A stretch of DNA of 64,000 nucleotides from Croceivirga lutea (GTDB lineage Bacteria; Bacteroidota; Bacteroidia; Flavobacteriales; Flavobacteriaceae), in NCBI RefSeq assembly GCF_014235875.1, contig NZ_JACJUK010000011.1, forward strand, positions 22,992 through 86,991. Direction: 5' to 3'. Made by a program: the position numbers and the translations under genes. The first letter of the stretch is position 1. Each line of letters starts with the position of its first letter. The notes below the pieces were generated by a model, which searched no databases, had not been told where the DNA came from, and worked only from the letters and a program-made list of their open reading frames with translations. Below are positions 10,069-18,828 of the stretch, in pieces.

Positions 10069-11466
10069 TTAGTTTTTTACCCAATTATTAGCGAATTCAC
10101 AGTCTCTATTATCCGGGTCAACATGAATGTAGTTTTCTTCAATATGCTCTTCCATCCACTCTTTAATAGCCTTAAATTGCTTTTCTCTTAAAGCAAGTTC
10201 TTGTATTTTTAAGTAATCTCTTGCAAAATCAGCTTTATGCTCATCATATCTATTTGAGATTTTCATAATCTTGAACTTAGGTGCTCCTCCTCTTGGGTCA
10301 TCTTCTTTTAGTGGTTTAGAAATTTCACCGTCTTTTAAATTTCTAATTTGATTGTATAGAGAAGGGTCCATTTTTGTAAGTTCAAAACGTGAACCATAAT
10401 CTATAGGATTACGTAAAACCCCACCATCGAACTTGGTTTCTTTTTCGTCTGAAAAATTTAAAGCAGCTTCTTCAAAAGTATATTTTCCATCAATAATATG
10501 CTGACGAATGCTGTCTAGTTCTTGAACTGATTTTTCAACTTCTTCATCAGAAATTTCAGGTATCATTAAAATATGTCTTAAATCTACCTCTTGCCCTCTA
10601 ATTTTTTCTACCTTAATTATGTGGTACCCAAAATCGGTTTCAAAAGGTTCAGAAATTTCACCTTCTTGTAAGCTAAAAGCAACATCTTTAAATTCTTTTA
10701 CAAAAGGAGTCTCTCTAGTCATACTATAAAACCCTCCTTTAGATTTTGAACCAGGGTCTTGTGAATAAAGTATTGCCTTAACGTTAAAACTAGCATCATT
10801 TTCTAAAACATCTTGGCGAATTTCTTTTAAGCGATTTATAATTTTTAATTTTTCTTTATCGCTAGGTTCTGGTTGCTTTACAATTTGGCTAATTTCTAAT
10901 TCTGCACCAATCATTGGTAAGTCTTCTTCATCAAATTTATTAAAGAATTGTCTCACCTCTTCTGGGGTAACCTCAATACCTTCAACAATCTTAGTCTGCA
11001 TTTTTTCTGAAAGCATTCTTAGTTTATTGATTTCAAATAGTTCTTTTCTGAAACTTTCTGGGTCTTCTTTTTTATAAAATTTTAGCACCTTTTCCATAGA
11101 ACCCACTTGCGAAACTAGTTGTTGAATTTGAGCTTCACTTTGGGCATTAACCTGCTCATCAGAAACCAATAAGCTATCTTGAACTGCTTGGTGAGCATAT
11201 AACCTATCTTCCATCAATTTACCAAGTAATTGGCAATGTGTAATATCTTGAGTTGAGGCACCTTGAGTTTTTAAATCGATAAGGGTTTTTTCTATATCAG
11301 AATCTAGAATTACGTAATCACCAATTACGGCCGCAATACCATCTAACTTTATTCTAGTTTTTGTTGTAGTGTCTTTTACTGCTTCAACAATTTCTTCTTC
11401 TTGTGCAGAAATTTGGAAAACTGATGCACATATTACTACAACGCTTATAATTCCTTTCTTAATCAT
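10069..11466 (-). CDS. SurA-like periplasmic peptidylprolyl isomerase (parvulin domains)
   Basis: 465-aa secreted foldase. The start at 11466 is chosen because it gives a clean signal peptide (MIKKGIISVVVICASVFQISA) and an 8-bp overlap with the upstream stop; an ATG 33 bases upstream would add 11 residues before the signal peptide. A SurA-N-like helical region is followed by a parvulin domain (KDVAFSLQEGEISEPF, GYHIIKVE), then a second, more divergent one (KFDGGVLRNP, LKDGEISKPL). It likely helps fold outer-membrane proteins. It is coupled to the lipoprotein foldase upstream and moxR downstream. Confidence 0.85.
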   Translation of the reverse strand: MIKKGIISVVVICASVFQISAQEEEIVEAVKDTTTKTRIKLDGIAAVIGDYVILDSDIEKTLIDLKTQGASTQDITHCQLLGKLMEDRLYAHQAVQDSLLVSDEQVNAQSEAQIQQLVSQVGSMEKVLKFYKKEDPESFRKELFEINKLRMLSEKMQTKIVEGIEVTPEEVRQFFNKFDEEDLPMIGAELEISQIVKQPEPSDKEKLKIINRLKEIRQDVLENDASFNVKAILYSQDPGSKSKGGFYSMTRETPFVKEFKDVAFSLQEGEISEPFETDFGYHIIKVEKIRGQEVDLRHILMIPEISDEEVEKSVQELDSIRQHIIDGKYTFEEAALNFSDEKETKFDGGVLRNPIDYGSRFELTKMDPSLYNQIRNLKDGEISKPLKEDDPRGGAPKFKIMKISNRYDEHKADFARDYLKIQELALREKQFKAIKEWMEEHIEENYIHVDPDNRDCEFANNWVKN

Positions 11467-12319
11467 AAATCTCAAATTCATTTTTTTTAAGGGCTTCATC
11501 TAACAATTCTGTTTCTAACTTTTTTAAGAACGCAATCTTTCTTCTATTAAGTATGAGTTGTTTAATGTTAGGTGTAACGTAACTCATTGGAGCAACATCA
11601 TTTATCTCCAAAATATTTGTCACTTTGCCCAAATATACCCCCAAAGAATCTTGCAACTCAAAGAATTGTGATTTTTTTAAGTAGTTGTCTTGGTTCACAT
11701 AAGTTAACGCCGGAATCTCTTCCATAACCCTATTGGTACTTACCCAGATAGAATCATTCAAATGCATTTTTTTAAACTGTACGGCTATTGAATCTAAGAA
11801 CTTTTTATCTTGTTCTTCAAATCTTTTGAAACGAGTAACTACTTCTTCTTTATTTAAAAATTGATTGGGAAGCGCAACAAAGCGTAATTTTACCAAACGC
11901 TCACTTAATTTAAAATTGTCTTTTTCAGCTTGATAAAATTGCTGTATTTGACTGTTAGAAATTGTGGTGTCTTGTGCTTGTGCAACCAATGCATCTGTAT
12001 AAGCTTTGGTATACAAATCGGCCTTATAACCGGCAACTAGCTTGTTATATTCTTCTTGTTTTTCTTCAGGTAAATTAATTATAGCCTTAGAAAGCAAAAG
12101 TTCTCTTCTTGCCCAATTATTGATATAATTGTTTACGATTATGGCACTATCTTGAGGACTATTACTACTTTTAAGCAACGGTTCAATATCCTTTTTATAA
12201 AGAAATTTATCTCCTGCCCTAGCAATTACTTCTTTTTCTTCTTTAGGCTTTAATAGCCCATCACAAGAAATACATAAAAAAACTAAAGCTGTAAGTAGTA
12301 AAAAAGAACTGCGATTCAT
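11459..12319 (-). CDS. Parvulin-like lipoprotein foldase
   Basis: 286-aa lipoprotein with signal MNRSSFLLLTALVFLCISC, whose last Cys is the lipidation site. The remainder is helix-rich and resembles PpiC/SurA N-terminal regions (KFLYKKDIEPLL, NYINNWARRELLL), with a poorly conserved isomerase segment. The longer reading frame begins with a TTG at 12349 that lies inside the predicted promoter, so the start is placed at 12319 (12325 is also possible). The partner gene downstream encodes the SurA-like protein, which suggests a joint role in envelope protein folding. Confidence 0.75.
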   Translation of the reverse strand: MNRSSFLLLTALVFLCISCDGLLKPKEEKEVIARAGDKFLYKKDIEPLLKSSNSPQDSAIIVNNYINNWARRELLLSKAIINLPEEKQEEYNKLVAGYKADLYTKAYTDALVAQAQDTTISNSQIQQFYQAEKDNFKLSERLVKLRFVALPNQFLNKEEVVTRFKRFEEQDKKFLDSIAVQFKKMHLNDSIWVSTNRVMEEIPALTYVNQDNYLKKSQFFELQDSLGVYLGKVTNILEINDVAPMSYVTPNIKQLILNRRKIAFLKKLETELLDEALKKNEFEIYD

Positions 12320-12337
12320 TATCATAACTGCGTAGCG

Positions 12338-12367
12338 CAAAAATAACAATTAGTTAAACTAAGACAA
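12338..12367 (-). promoter_or_regulatory. Promoter of the ppiC-surA-moxR unit
   Basis: On the minus strand TTG (12365-12367) is followed after exactly 19 bp by TATTTTTG (12338-12345), a full match to the Bacteroidota -33/-7 consensus. Transcription should start near 12331, only about 10 bases before the chosen ATG at 12319. Confidence 0.65.
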
Positions 12368-12437
12368 GGTTAAGAACTATTAATAAACCATAGAGTTGTT
12401 TGAACTTTTTATATTTATTGATAACTACACTAAAAAA

Positions 12438-13601
12438 ATGAAAAATCATATCATTAGATACCTAAGTCCACGTAACTCATTTAACTTTTTCTTTCTGTTA
12501 AGCTTGCTACTTATTAGTTCCTGTAGCGAAACAAAAGAAAAAAACTTTCTTGAAATTGCCTTAGCATCAGAGCATCCTAATATAAAAAGAGTCATGGATA
12601 GTGTCTCAGCATATGAAGTTCAAATTAGATATACCAAAATAGAGCGTCTAAAAGATTCCGTTGTATTAACAGATTATGATTTTCAGGTTGATGAGAACAC
12701 CTATTTCTACCCTGCTAGCACGGTAAAACTACCCGCAGTTGTAGCAAGTTTGGAAAAGTTAAATGAAATAGATTCTTTAAACAGAAACACCAAATTTTAT
12801 ATTGAAGGTGATAGTGTTGAAACCACTTTTACTGAAGCAATTCACCAAATATTTGCGGTGAGCAGCAATGAAGCCAATAATAGATTAGTAGAGTTTTTAG
12901 GTTTTGATGAGCTCAATAAACGAATACAAAAAAAAGGTATTTCTGGTTTTAGGGTGTCTCATAGACTTTCCACAACAAATGCCGATGAAGTTAGCACTAC
13001 CCCACTGGTTATCTATTTAAATGATTCTACTACTTCTACTACCAATACAATTATAAATACAACCGCGGAACCTTTAGCATTAAACAAGACCGTTAAAGGC
13101 GATGGTTATTTAGCTCAAGATGAACTAATTAAAGAACCTTTTGATTTTAGTTTGAAAAACTGGTATTCAATTCCAGCGCAAACAGGTCTTTTAAAAAGAC
13201 TTTTCTTTCCAGAATTATTTGATGAAAACGAACAGTTTACATTAAGTAGTGAGCAACTATCATATTTAAAAGAAGCCATGGCTACCACGCCATATAAATT
13301 AGGATACGACAGAATAAAATACTACGATAGTTATGGTAAATTTCTAATTTATGGAGACACCAAAGAAAACATACCAGATTATATATCAATTTATAATAAA
13401 GTTGGTTATGCCTATGGCACTTTAACAGATTGTGCCTATGTGGTTGATACTAAAAACAAGATTGAATTTATACTAGGAGCCACAATTTTGGTCAACAAAA
13501 ACCAAACATTCAATGACAATATTTACGAATTTGAAGAAGTTGGCATTCCGTTTTTAGGGCAATTGGGTAGAGAAATTTATGAACTTGAAAAGAATAAGTA
13601 G
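12438..13601 (+). CDS. Serine hydrolase lipoprotein, class A beta-lactamase-like fold
   Basis: 387-aa lipoprotein: hydrophobic N-terminus ending LISSC (lipidated Cys about residue 29). The active-site pattern of class A-type serine enzymes is visible: S94-T-V-K97 in YPASTVKLPA, S142-S143-N144 in AVSSNEANNR, and NKVGYAYG where KTG would be expected (KVG). This points to the Beta-lactamase2 family rather than a proven beta-lactamase; substrate is unknown. A frame start 42 bases upstream would put 14 residues before the lipoprotein signal, so 12438 is preferred. Its 5' end is divergent from the foldase operon. Confidence 0.75.
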   Translation: MKNHIIRYLSPRNSFNFFFLLSLLLISSCSETKEKNFLEIALASEHPNIKRVMDSVSAYEVQIRYTKIERLKDSVVLTDYDFQVDENTYFYPASTVKLPAVVASLEKLNEIDSLNRNTKFYIEGDSVETTFTEAIHQIFAVSSNEANNRLVEFLGFDELNKRIQKKGISGFRVSHRLSTTNADEVSTTPLVIYLNDSTTSTTNTIINTTAEPLALNKTVKGDGYLAQDELIKEPFDFSLKNWYSIPAQTGLLKRLFFPELFDENEQFTLSSEQLSYLKEAMATTPYKLGYDRIKYYDSYGKFLIYGDTKENIPDYISIYNKVGYAYGTLTDCAYVVDTKNKIEFILGATILVNKNQTFNDNIYEFEEVGIPFLGQLGREIYELEKNK

Positions 13602-13691
13602 AAAAACACTATTCATTTCATAATAATTATAATATAATTCTTATTAGTTGTGTATTATTTATACTTTCGCTTGTAGGAATTACTTTCATTT

Positions 13692-14180
13692 ATGAGTGGG
13701 GTTATAGAGAGCTATATTTTCTTAAGTACTGAAAAACAACATTTTAACACTGAGTTACTTCAAAACTTAGTAGCGCGTTCTTCATCAATGAATAAACGCT
13801 ATGGTATCACAGGTTTTATGTACCAAACTCAGCCCTACTTTTTTGGGTATGTAGAAGGTACTAGTAAAAATATTGCACAACTAAAGACCAATCTTAATTC
13901 TGACACCAGACATAAGGTAATCTATTGGCTTAATGACAAAGAAAAACAAAAACGCCGTTTTAAATCTTGGGATTTAGTTAAAAAAGAAAATTATAATGAC
14001 AAGGATGCTGACACTTCTAGCTCTATTTTTTTATTGTTAGATGTTTTGGTTTTATCTATAAATACGTTTATAAGAAATCAAGTTCAAGTAAGCGGTACCA
14101 AGCAACGTGAAGTCTTTGAGAAAATAGACCGGTTAGCCAACTTATTTGAACTAATTAAGCAGAATGAACTACATAGTTGA
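13692..14180 (+). CDS. BLUF-fold protein lacking the photochemical Tyr and Gln
   Basis: 162-aa protein with a single BLUF (blue light using FAD) domain, residues 1-97, and a short helical tail. Conserved fold features are N34 with GITG (38-41), EG at 55-56, DTRH at 71-74 and the RRFKSWDL segment. The two residues needed for the BLUF photocycle look replaced: F10 stands where the flavin-facing Tyr should be, and G52 (FFGYVEG) where Gln is found in FxQxLEG. Flavin binding may persist, but normal photochemistry should not. It stands alone, ending one base before the convergent rimO stop. Confidence 0.75.
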   Translation: MSGVIESYIFLSTEKQHFNTELLQNLVARSSSMNKRYGITGFMYQTQPYFFGYVEGTSKNIAQLKTNLNSDTRHKVIYWLNDKEKQKRRFKSWDLVKKENYNDKDADTSSSIFLLLDVLVLSINTFIRNQVQVSGTKQREVFEKIDRLANLFELIKQNELHS

Positions 14181-14181
14181 T

Positions 14182-15483
14182 TTATATTGGCTCACCATAT
14201 AAATCAAAATCGGCAGCGTCATTAATTTTTACAGTACAAAACTCACCCAACTTTACATAGTGCTTTGTAGCATCTATTAAAACTTCATTGTCAACATCTG
14301 GAGAATCAAACTCAGTTCTAGCTACAAAATAATTACCTTCTTTTCTGTCAACAATGCAACGGAACTGTTGACCAATTTTTTCTTGATTGAGCTCCCACGA
14401 TATTTGAGATTGAATTTCCATTATCTCGTTGGCGCGTTGCTGTTTTATTTCTTCAGGAACATCATCTTCTAAATTATAGGCATGGGTATTTTCTTCATGA
14501 CTGTAAGTAAAGCAACCTAATCTTTCAAAACGCATTTCTTCCACCCAAGATTTAAGAGTTTTAAAATCTTCTTCTGTTTCACCAGGATATCCAACAATTA
14601 AGGTTGTTCTGATTGCCATATTAGGAACTGCCTTTCTAAACTCTTGCAACAACCTTGTAGTCTTTTCCTTAGTCGTACCTCTACGCATACTTTTTAAGAT
14701 AGGGTCTGCAATATGTTGTAGCGGTATATCAATATAATTACAAATCTTAGGTTCGTTTTTCATTACCTCTAAGACATCCATAGGAAAACCAGTTGGAAAC
14801 GCATAGTGTAATCTAATCCATTCAACACCTTCTACTTTCACCAAGTTTTGAAGTAATTCAGCAAGATTTCGCTTTTTGTATAAATCAAGACCATAGTACG
14901 TTAAATCCTGCGCAATAAGAATTAACTCTTTAACACCATTTGCGGCCAACTTTTCAGCCTCTTTTACCAAATCTTCTATAGGTGTGCTTCTATGCTTACC
15001 ACGCATTAAGGGTATAGCGCAGAAAGAACATGGCCTGTCACAACCCTCAGCAATTTTTAGGTAAGCGTAATTCTTAGGTGTTGTAGTTAAACGTTCCCCT
15101 ATTAATTCGTGCTTATAATCAGCTCCCAGAGCTTTTAATAACAACGGTAAATCACTAGTACCAAAATATTGGTCTACATTAGGTATTTCTTTTTCTAAAT
15201 CTGGTTTGTACCGTTCGCTTAAACATCCAGTTACAAAAACCTTATCAACAATACCTTCTTCCTTTTTTTGAACGTAATCTAAAATTGTATTAACACTTTC
15301 TTCTTTTGCATTAGCTATAAAACCACAGGTATTTATAACTACAATATTACCTTCCTCCTCATGTGCAACTTCTTTATTGTTGGCTTTTAATTGCCCCATA
15401 ATAACCTCTGAGTCGTAGATGTTTTTACTACACCCTAGGGTTACCATATTTATTTTGTTGCTCTTAACTGACTTTGTGCGCAT
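14182..15483 (-). CDS. rimO: Ribosomal protein S12 methylthiotransferase RimO
   Basis: 433-aa radical SAM enzyme that methylthiolates an Asp of ribosomal protein uS12. Three Cys of the N-terminal MTTase domain are in GCSKN, NTCGF and GCLSER. The radical SAM CxxxCxxC is CDRPCSFC, and the C-terminal TRAM domain carries the FDSPDVDNEV region typical of RimO as opposed to MiaB. It is single-copy in the window, with its own -7 element just upstream. Confidence 0.95.
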   Translation of the reverse strand: MRTKSVKSNKINMVTLGCSKNIYDSEVIMGQLKANNKEVAHEEEGNIVVINTCGFIANAKEESVNTILDYVQKKEEGIVDKVFVTGCLSERYKPDLEKEIPNVDQYFGTSDLPLLLKALGADYKHELIGERLTTTPKNYAYLKIAEGCDRPCSFCAIPLMRGKHRSTPIEDLVKEAEKLAANGVKELILIAQDLTYYGLDLYKKRNLAELLQNLVKVEGVEWIRLHYAFPTGFPMDVLEVMKNEPKICNYIDIPLQHIADPILKSMRRGTTKEKTTRLLQEFRKAVPNMAIRTTLIVGYPGETEEDFKTLKSWVEEMRFERLGCFTYSHEENTHAYNLEDDVPEEIKQQRANEIMEIQSQISWELNQEKIGQQFRCIVDRKEGNYFVARTEFDSPDVDNEVLIDATKHYVKLGEFCTVKINDAADFDLYGEPI

Positions 15484-15503
15484 TACTTCTTTAAAATGGA
15501 GCG

Positions 15504-15511
15504 CAAAAATA
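15504..15511 (-). promoter_or_regulatory. -7 element of the rimO promoter
   Basis: The minus strand reads TATTTTTG followed by CGC, identical over 11 bases to the ppiC promoter. It lies about 20 bases before the rimO ATG. No TTG is found at the standard -33 spacing, so the call rests on the -7 match and position. Confidence 0.4.
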
Positions 15512-15592
15512 CAACAACAAGCTGCAAGACATCGATTAATTTGAATAATTATACCATTTATACGTTTCTACTTAAGAAAAAAAATTGCATAA

Positions 15593-16711
15593 ATGAGCAC
15601 TTCTATTTTAAAACCATGCTTTGGAATACTAGGTATAGCATTGCTAATGATTTCTTGTGAAACAGAAAACTTTATTAATGAAGATGAAATAGATAACACT
15701 GAAGAACCAGAAGTTAGTGAGTTGTATTTTCCTCCTTCCAATTCTGATGAATGGGAAACAGTTTCGCCAGCTACTCTAGAATGGAATTTAGCACAAGAAA
15801 CTGATTTAAAATCTTTTCTTGAAGAATCGAATACAGAAGGCTTCATTATTTTAAAAGATGGTAAATTAGCAGTTGAGTGGTATTTTGGAGATTTTACCCA
15901 AGATAGCAACCATACATGGAACTCAGCAGCCAAAACACTAACAGCCATGACGGTTGGCATTGCCCAGCAAGAAGGGTATTTAAACCTTAATGAGTCTTCA
16001 TCAAAATACCTAGGAAATGGCTGGTCATCAATGACCGTTGCTCAAGAAAATGCAATACGTATAAAACATCATCTTAGCATGACAACAGGTCTAGACTACG
16101 ATGTCGAAGATACTTTTTGCACAGATGCGGATTGCCTTTTCTACAAAAACCAACCCAATGATGAATGGTATTATCACAATGCTCCCTATACCTTATTAGA
16201 CCAAGTTGTAAGTGAGGCAGTAGAAATGGAGTTTAAAAGTTACTTTAATTCTAAAATTCGAGATAATATAGGCATGCAAGGCCAATGGGTAAAATTTGGG
16301 TTTAACAACCTTTATATAAGTAATACCAGAAGTATGGCTCGTTTTGGTCTTTTATGTCTTAATAAAGGTAATTGGGGATTTGTGAATGTACTTTCAGATA
16401 AAACCTTTTTTGAAGAAATGACAAATACCTCACAAGAATTGAATCCTTCATACGGATATTTATGGTGGTTAAACGGAAAATCTTCTTATAAAATACCTGG
16501 AAGCACTGCACAAAACAACGGTCCATTGATTCCTAATGCACCAACAGATTTGGTAGCAGGTTTGGGTGCCAACGACCAAAAGCTATATGTTGTTCCAAGT
16601 CAAAATTTGGTAGTAGTACGTGTTGGTGAAGATTCTGGTGAAAGTCTACTGGGACCCTCTGGTTACGATGATGAATTATGGCAAAAATTAAACACCTTTT
16701 TCAACAACTAA
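15593..16711 (+). CDS. Serine hydrolase lipoprotein, class C beta-lactamase/esterase family
   Basis: 372-aa lipoprotein with signal ending LLMISC (C22). The catalytic motifs of the class C beta-lactamase/DD-peptidase superfamily are visible: S111-A-A-K114 in WNSAAKTLTA and Y194-H-N196 in YYHNAPYTLL. The C-terminal part (YGYLWWLNG, VVPSQNLVVVRVG) matches the family. These proteins are often esterases or peptidases of unknown substrate. The TAA stop overlaps the stop of the convergent amidase by 3 of 4 shared bases, so the two genes leave no intergenic space. Confidence 0.8.
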   Translation: MSTSILKPCFGILGIALLMISCETENFINEDEIDNTEEPEVSELYFPPSNSDEWETVSPATLEWNLAQETDLKSFLEESNTEGFIILKDGKLAVEWYFGDFTQDSNHTWNSAAKTLTAMTVGIAQQEGYLNLNESSSKYLGNGWSSMTVAQENAIRIKHHLSMTTGLDYDVEDTFCTDADCLFYKNQPNDEWYYHNAPYTLLDQVVSEAVEMEFKSYFNSKIRDNIGMQGQWVKFGFNNLYISNTRSMARFGLLCLNKGNWGFVNVLSDKTFFEEMTNTSQELNPSYGYLWWLNGKSSYKIPGSTAQNNGPLIPNAPTDLVAGLGANDQKLYVVPSQNLVVVRVGEDSGESLLGPSGYDDELWQKLNTFFNN

Positions 16712-18423
16712 TCTTGGTACTGTTCTGGTATTTTTCTTGATTTAGATACCGCTTCGTAAGCTGAAGCTAATTGGTACAACTTTCCTTCTTGAAACTGCTT
16801 AGCAATAAAAGTTAGACCAATTGGTTCTCCTGTTTCCATATAACCCATAGGAACGGTTATTGCAGGATATTCCGCCGCAGCAGCAAAACCAGCATGGTAA
16901 TTATTTATAGATAATATGGCATCTAAACCGTGTGCATTCATAGGGTTGTTAAAGAACTTTCTACCTTCTAATTTTAATCGTTGCTTTATGGCCACCAATT
17001 CTTCAGTAGTTGTAGAATCTACCAAAATACCATCAAACCTAACTTGTCCATAGGGTATTCTAATTAAGGTGTCTTGAAGATTGAAGTTTACCACATCTTC
17101 TACGTTTTCAACCTTTACAGCATCTTTGTTTTTTACTTGTGTGGCCAAATAACGTGGTAAATCATTTTTCATATCGATATTTAAAATTGATAGAAAACCA
17201 TCAAAATTCACTTCCTCTGGCTCAATTTCAACCACCTTGCCTCCCGAAGCTTTAATTAATTCTATTGTATTTTTGTAGGAGTCGTTATCGGCCAATAACT
17301 TCTTAAATACACCAAACTTTTTACCTTGTAATGAAGATTTACCAACGTACCAATCTTGAGGCCAATCAGTTTGTACAGATTCCGCATCTTGCTCATCAAA
17401 ACCTCTCATAGCATCAATTAAAATTCCGTTATCAATAACATTTTTGGTCATTGGTCCAGGAGTATCTAATGTACTAGAAATGGGTACTATACCTGTTCTA
17501 CTTAATAAACCTATTGTTGGTTTTAATCCAACGATTGAATTCTGACTAGAAGGGGAAAGTATAGAACCTGATGTCTCTGTACCTACAGCAGCAACTGCAT
17601 AATTAGCAGCTGTACTAGTTCCACTACCTGCACTAGAACCTCCCGTATCAAATTTCATTCTTCCATAAGGATTCAAGGTTTGACCACCAATAGCGCTTTG
17701 GCCGTTAGGACAATCACATAAGAAATTAGCCCATTCACTTAAATTAACTTTTCCTAAAATTAATGCTCCTTTTTCTCTAAGTTGTTTAACAATAAATGCA
17801 TCGTCTGTAGTGTTGTCTTTTAAAGCTACAGCTCCTGCAGTGGTGGCCATACTTTTAGCTCCAATATTATCTTTTAGTAGAATAGGCATACCGTAAATTG
17901 GGTGATGCCCTTCAGCCGTTTTATCTAAAGCTCTCGCTTGTTCTAACACTTCTGAATTTAAAGATATAATTGTATTAAGTGTTGAAGTATTTGGCAATTC
18001 GTATTTATAAATTCGGTATAAATAAAATAAGCTCAACTCTTCATAGGTGAATTTTTCATTGGTAATGTGCGCTTGCAGTGTTGGAATATCTTGCTCAAGA
18101 ATTAATGGTTTTAAAACTTGATAACGTTGCTCAGAAAACTTAGAAACTTCATTGTATAGCGGCAGAAAGACTTCATTTTTATTCAACACTTTGCTTTGAA
18201 TAAACTTATATCTCATGCGTTTACTTTCGTGTTCAGCATTAGCAGCAACATCTAAAGAATCATTATAGGGTTCCCATAATACTAAGTTCGTTTCTTCTTC
18301 ATTTAAATCAACTGTATTAGTAGTGTTTTCAGGCTTAACATCTTTTTTATCAGTTTTACAAGAAGATAAACTAAGTACAAACAATCCAATTAATGCTACT
18401 AAGCATTGCTCTAAATATTTCAT
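16708..18423 (-). CDS. Amidase-signature lipoprotein
   Basis: 571-aa amidase signature enzyme with a lipoprotein signal (LSLSSC, C22). The Ser-Ser-Lys triad is visible: K184 in ILLKDNIG, the GGSSAGSGTS loop (S263/S264) and nucleophile S287 in GTETSGSI. An acidic/polar linker of about 40 residues follows the Cys. Substrate is not predictable; the lipidated position suggests hydrolysis of amides at the cell envelope. It follows the RDD gene by 6 bases, so it likely belongs to the ftsY-RDD-amidase unit. Confidence 0.88.
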   Translation of the reverse strand: MKYLEQCLVALIGLFVLSLSSCKTDKKDVKPENTTNTVDLNEEETNLVLWEPYNDSLDVAANAEHESKRMRYKFIQSKVLNKNEVFLPLYNEVSKFSEQRYQVLKPLILEQDIPTLQAHITNEKFTYEELSLFYLYRIYKYELPNTSTLNTIISLNSEVLEQARALDKTAEGHHPIYGMPILLKDNIGAKSMATTAGAVALKDNTTDDAFIVKQLREKGALILGKVNLSEWANFLCDCPNGQSAIGGQTLNPYGRMKFDTGGSSAGSGTSTAANYAVAAVGTETSGSILSPSSQNSIVGLKPTIGLLSRTGIVPISSTLDTPGPMTKNVIDNGILIDAMRGFDEQDAESVQTDWPQDWYVGKSSLQGKKFGVFKKLLADNDSYKNTIELIKASGGKVVEIEPEEVNFDGFLSILNIDMKNDLPRYLATQVKNKDAVKVENVEDVVNFNLQDTLIRIPYGQVRFDGILVDSTTTEELVAIKQRLKLEGRKFFNNPMNAHGLDAILSINNYHAGFAAAAEYPAITVPMGYMETGEPIGLTFIAKQFQEGKLYQLASAYEAVSKSRKIPEQYQD

Positions 18424-18429
18424 TTGATT

Positions 18430-18828
18430 TTATTTTTTGTTTTCAATAACAACAGAATTTGCTACAATATCATGCAACGCTTTTCTTTTTTCATTAGAAG
18501 TTACGGTTAATAAGGATAACCAACCTAACGTACTCTTTAATATAAACCGCAGCAAAGCTATCGGGAAACTTATTCGTTTACCAATTTCGTTATCTTGTTG
18601 TACACTAATATTGCTGTAAGTATGACCAATGGTTGCTCCATTTAAAGACGTAAACAAGGGGTCATATAATATAAAAATTACTACAAAGACCACCATTCTC
18701 AATGTATTAGGCACCTCAGAAAATAAAGCAAATAGTTCTGAAACTGCATACATAGCCGAAATTAAGATAACAGAATCGATAACCACCGCTTTAATTCGGT
18801 CTGGTAGCATGGCATATTGTAAACTCAT
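18430..18828 (-). CDS. RDD family membrane protein
   Basis: 132-aa protein with three hydrophobic segments. The family pattern is seen in PDRIKAVVID, the YDPLFTS region, GATIGH, and the C-terminal KRKALHDIVANSVVI. RDD proteins are small membrane proteins of uncertain function, some linked to ion transport. The ATG overlaps the ftsY stop (ATGA, 4 bp), indicating coupling. Confidence 0.85.
   Translation of the reverse strand: MSLQYAMLPDRIKAVVIDSVILISAMYAVSELFALFSEVPNTLRMVVFVVIFILYDPLFTSLNGATIGHTYSNISVQQDNEIGKRISFPIALLRFILKSTLGWLSLLTVTSNEKRKALHDIVANSVVIENKK

Noticed and set aside
1..14180. Functional link between the BLUF protein and the carotenoid cluster
   Set aside because: They are 10 kb apart with unrelated genes between, and the BLUF protein appears photochemically dead.
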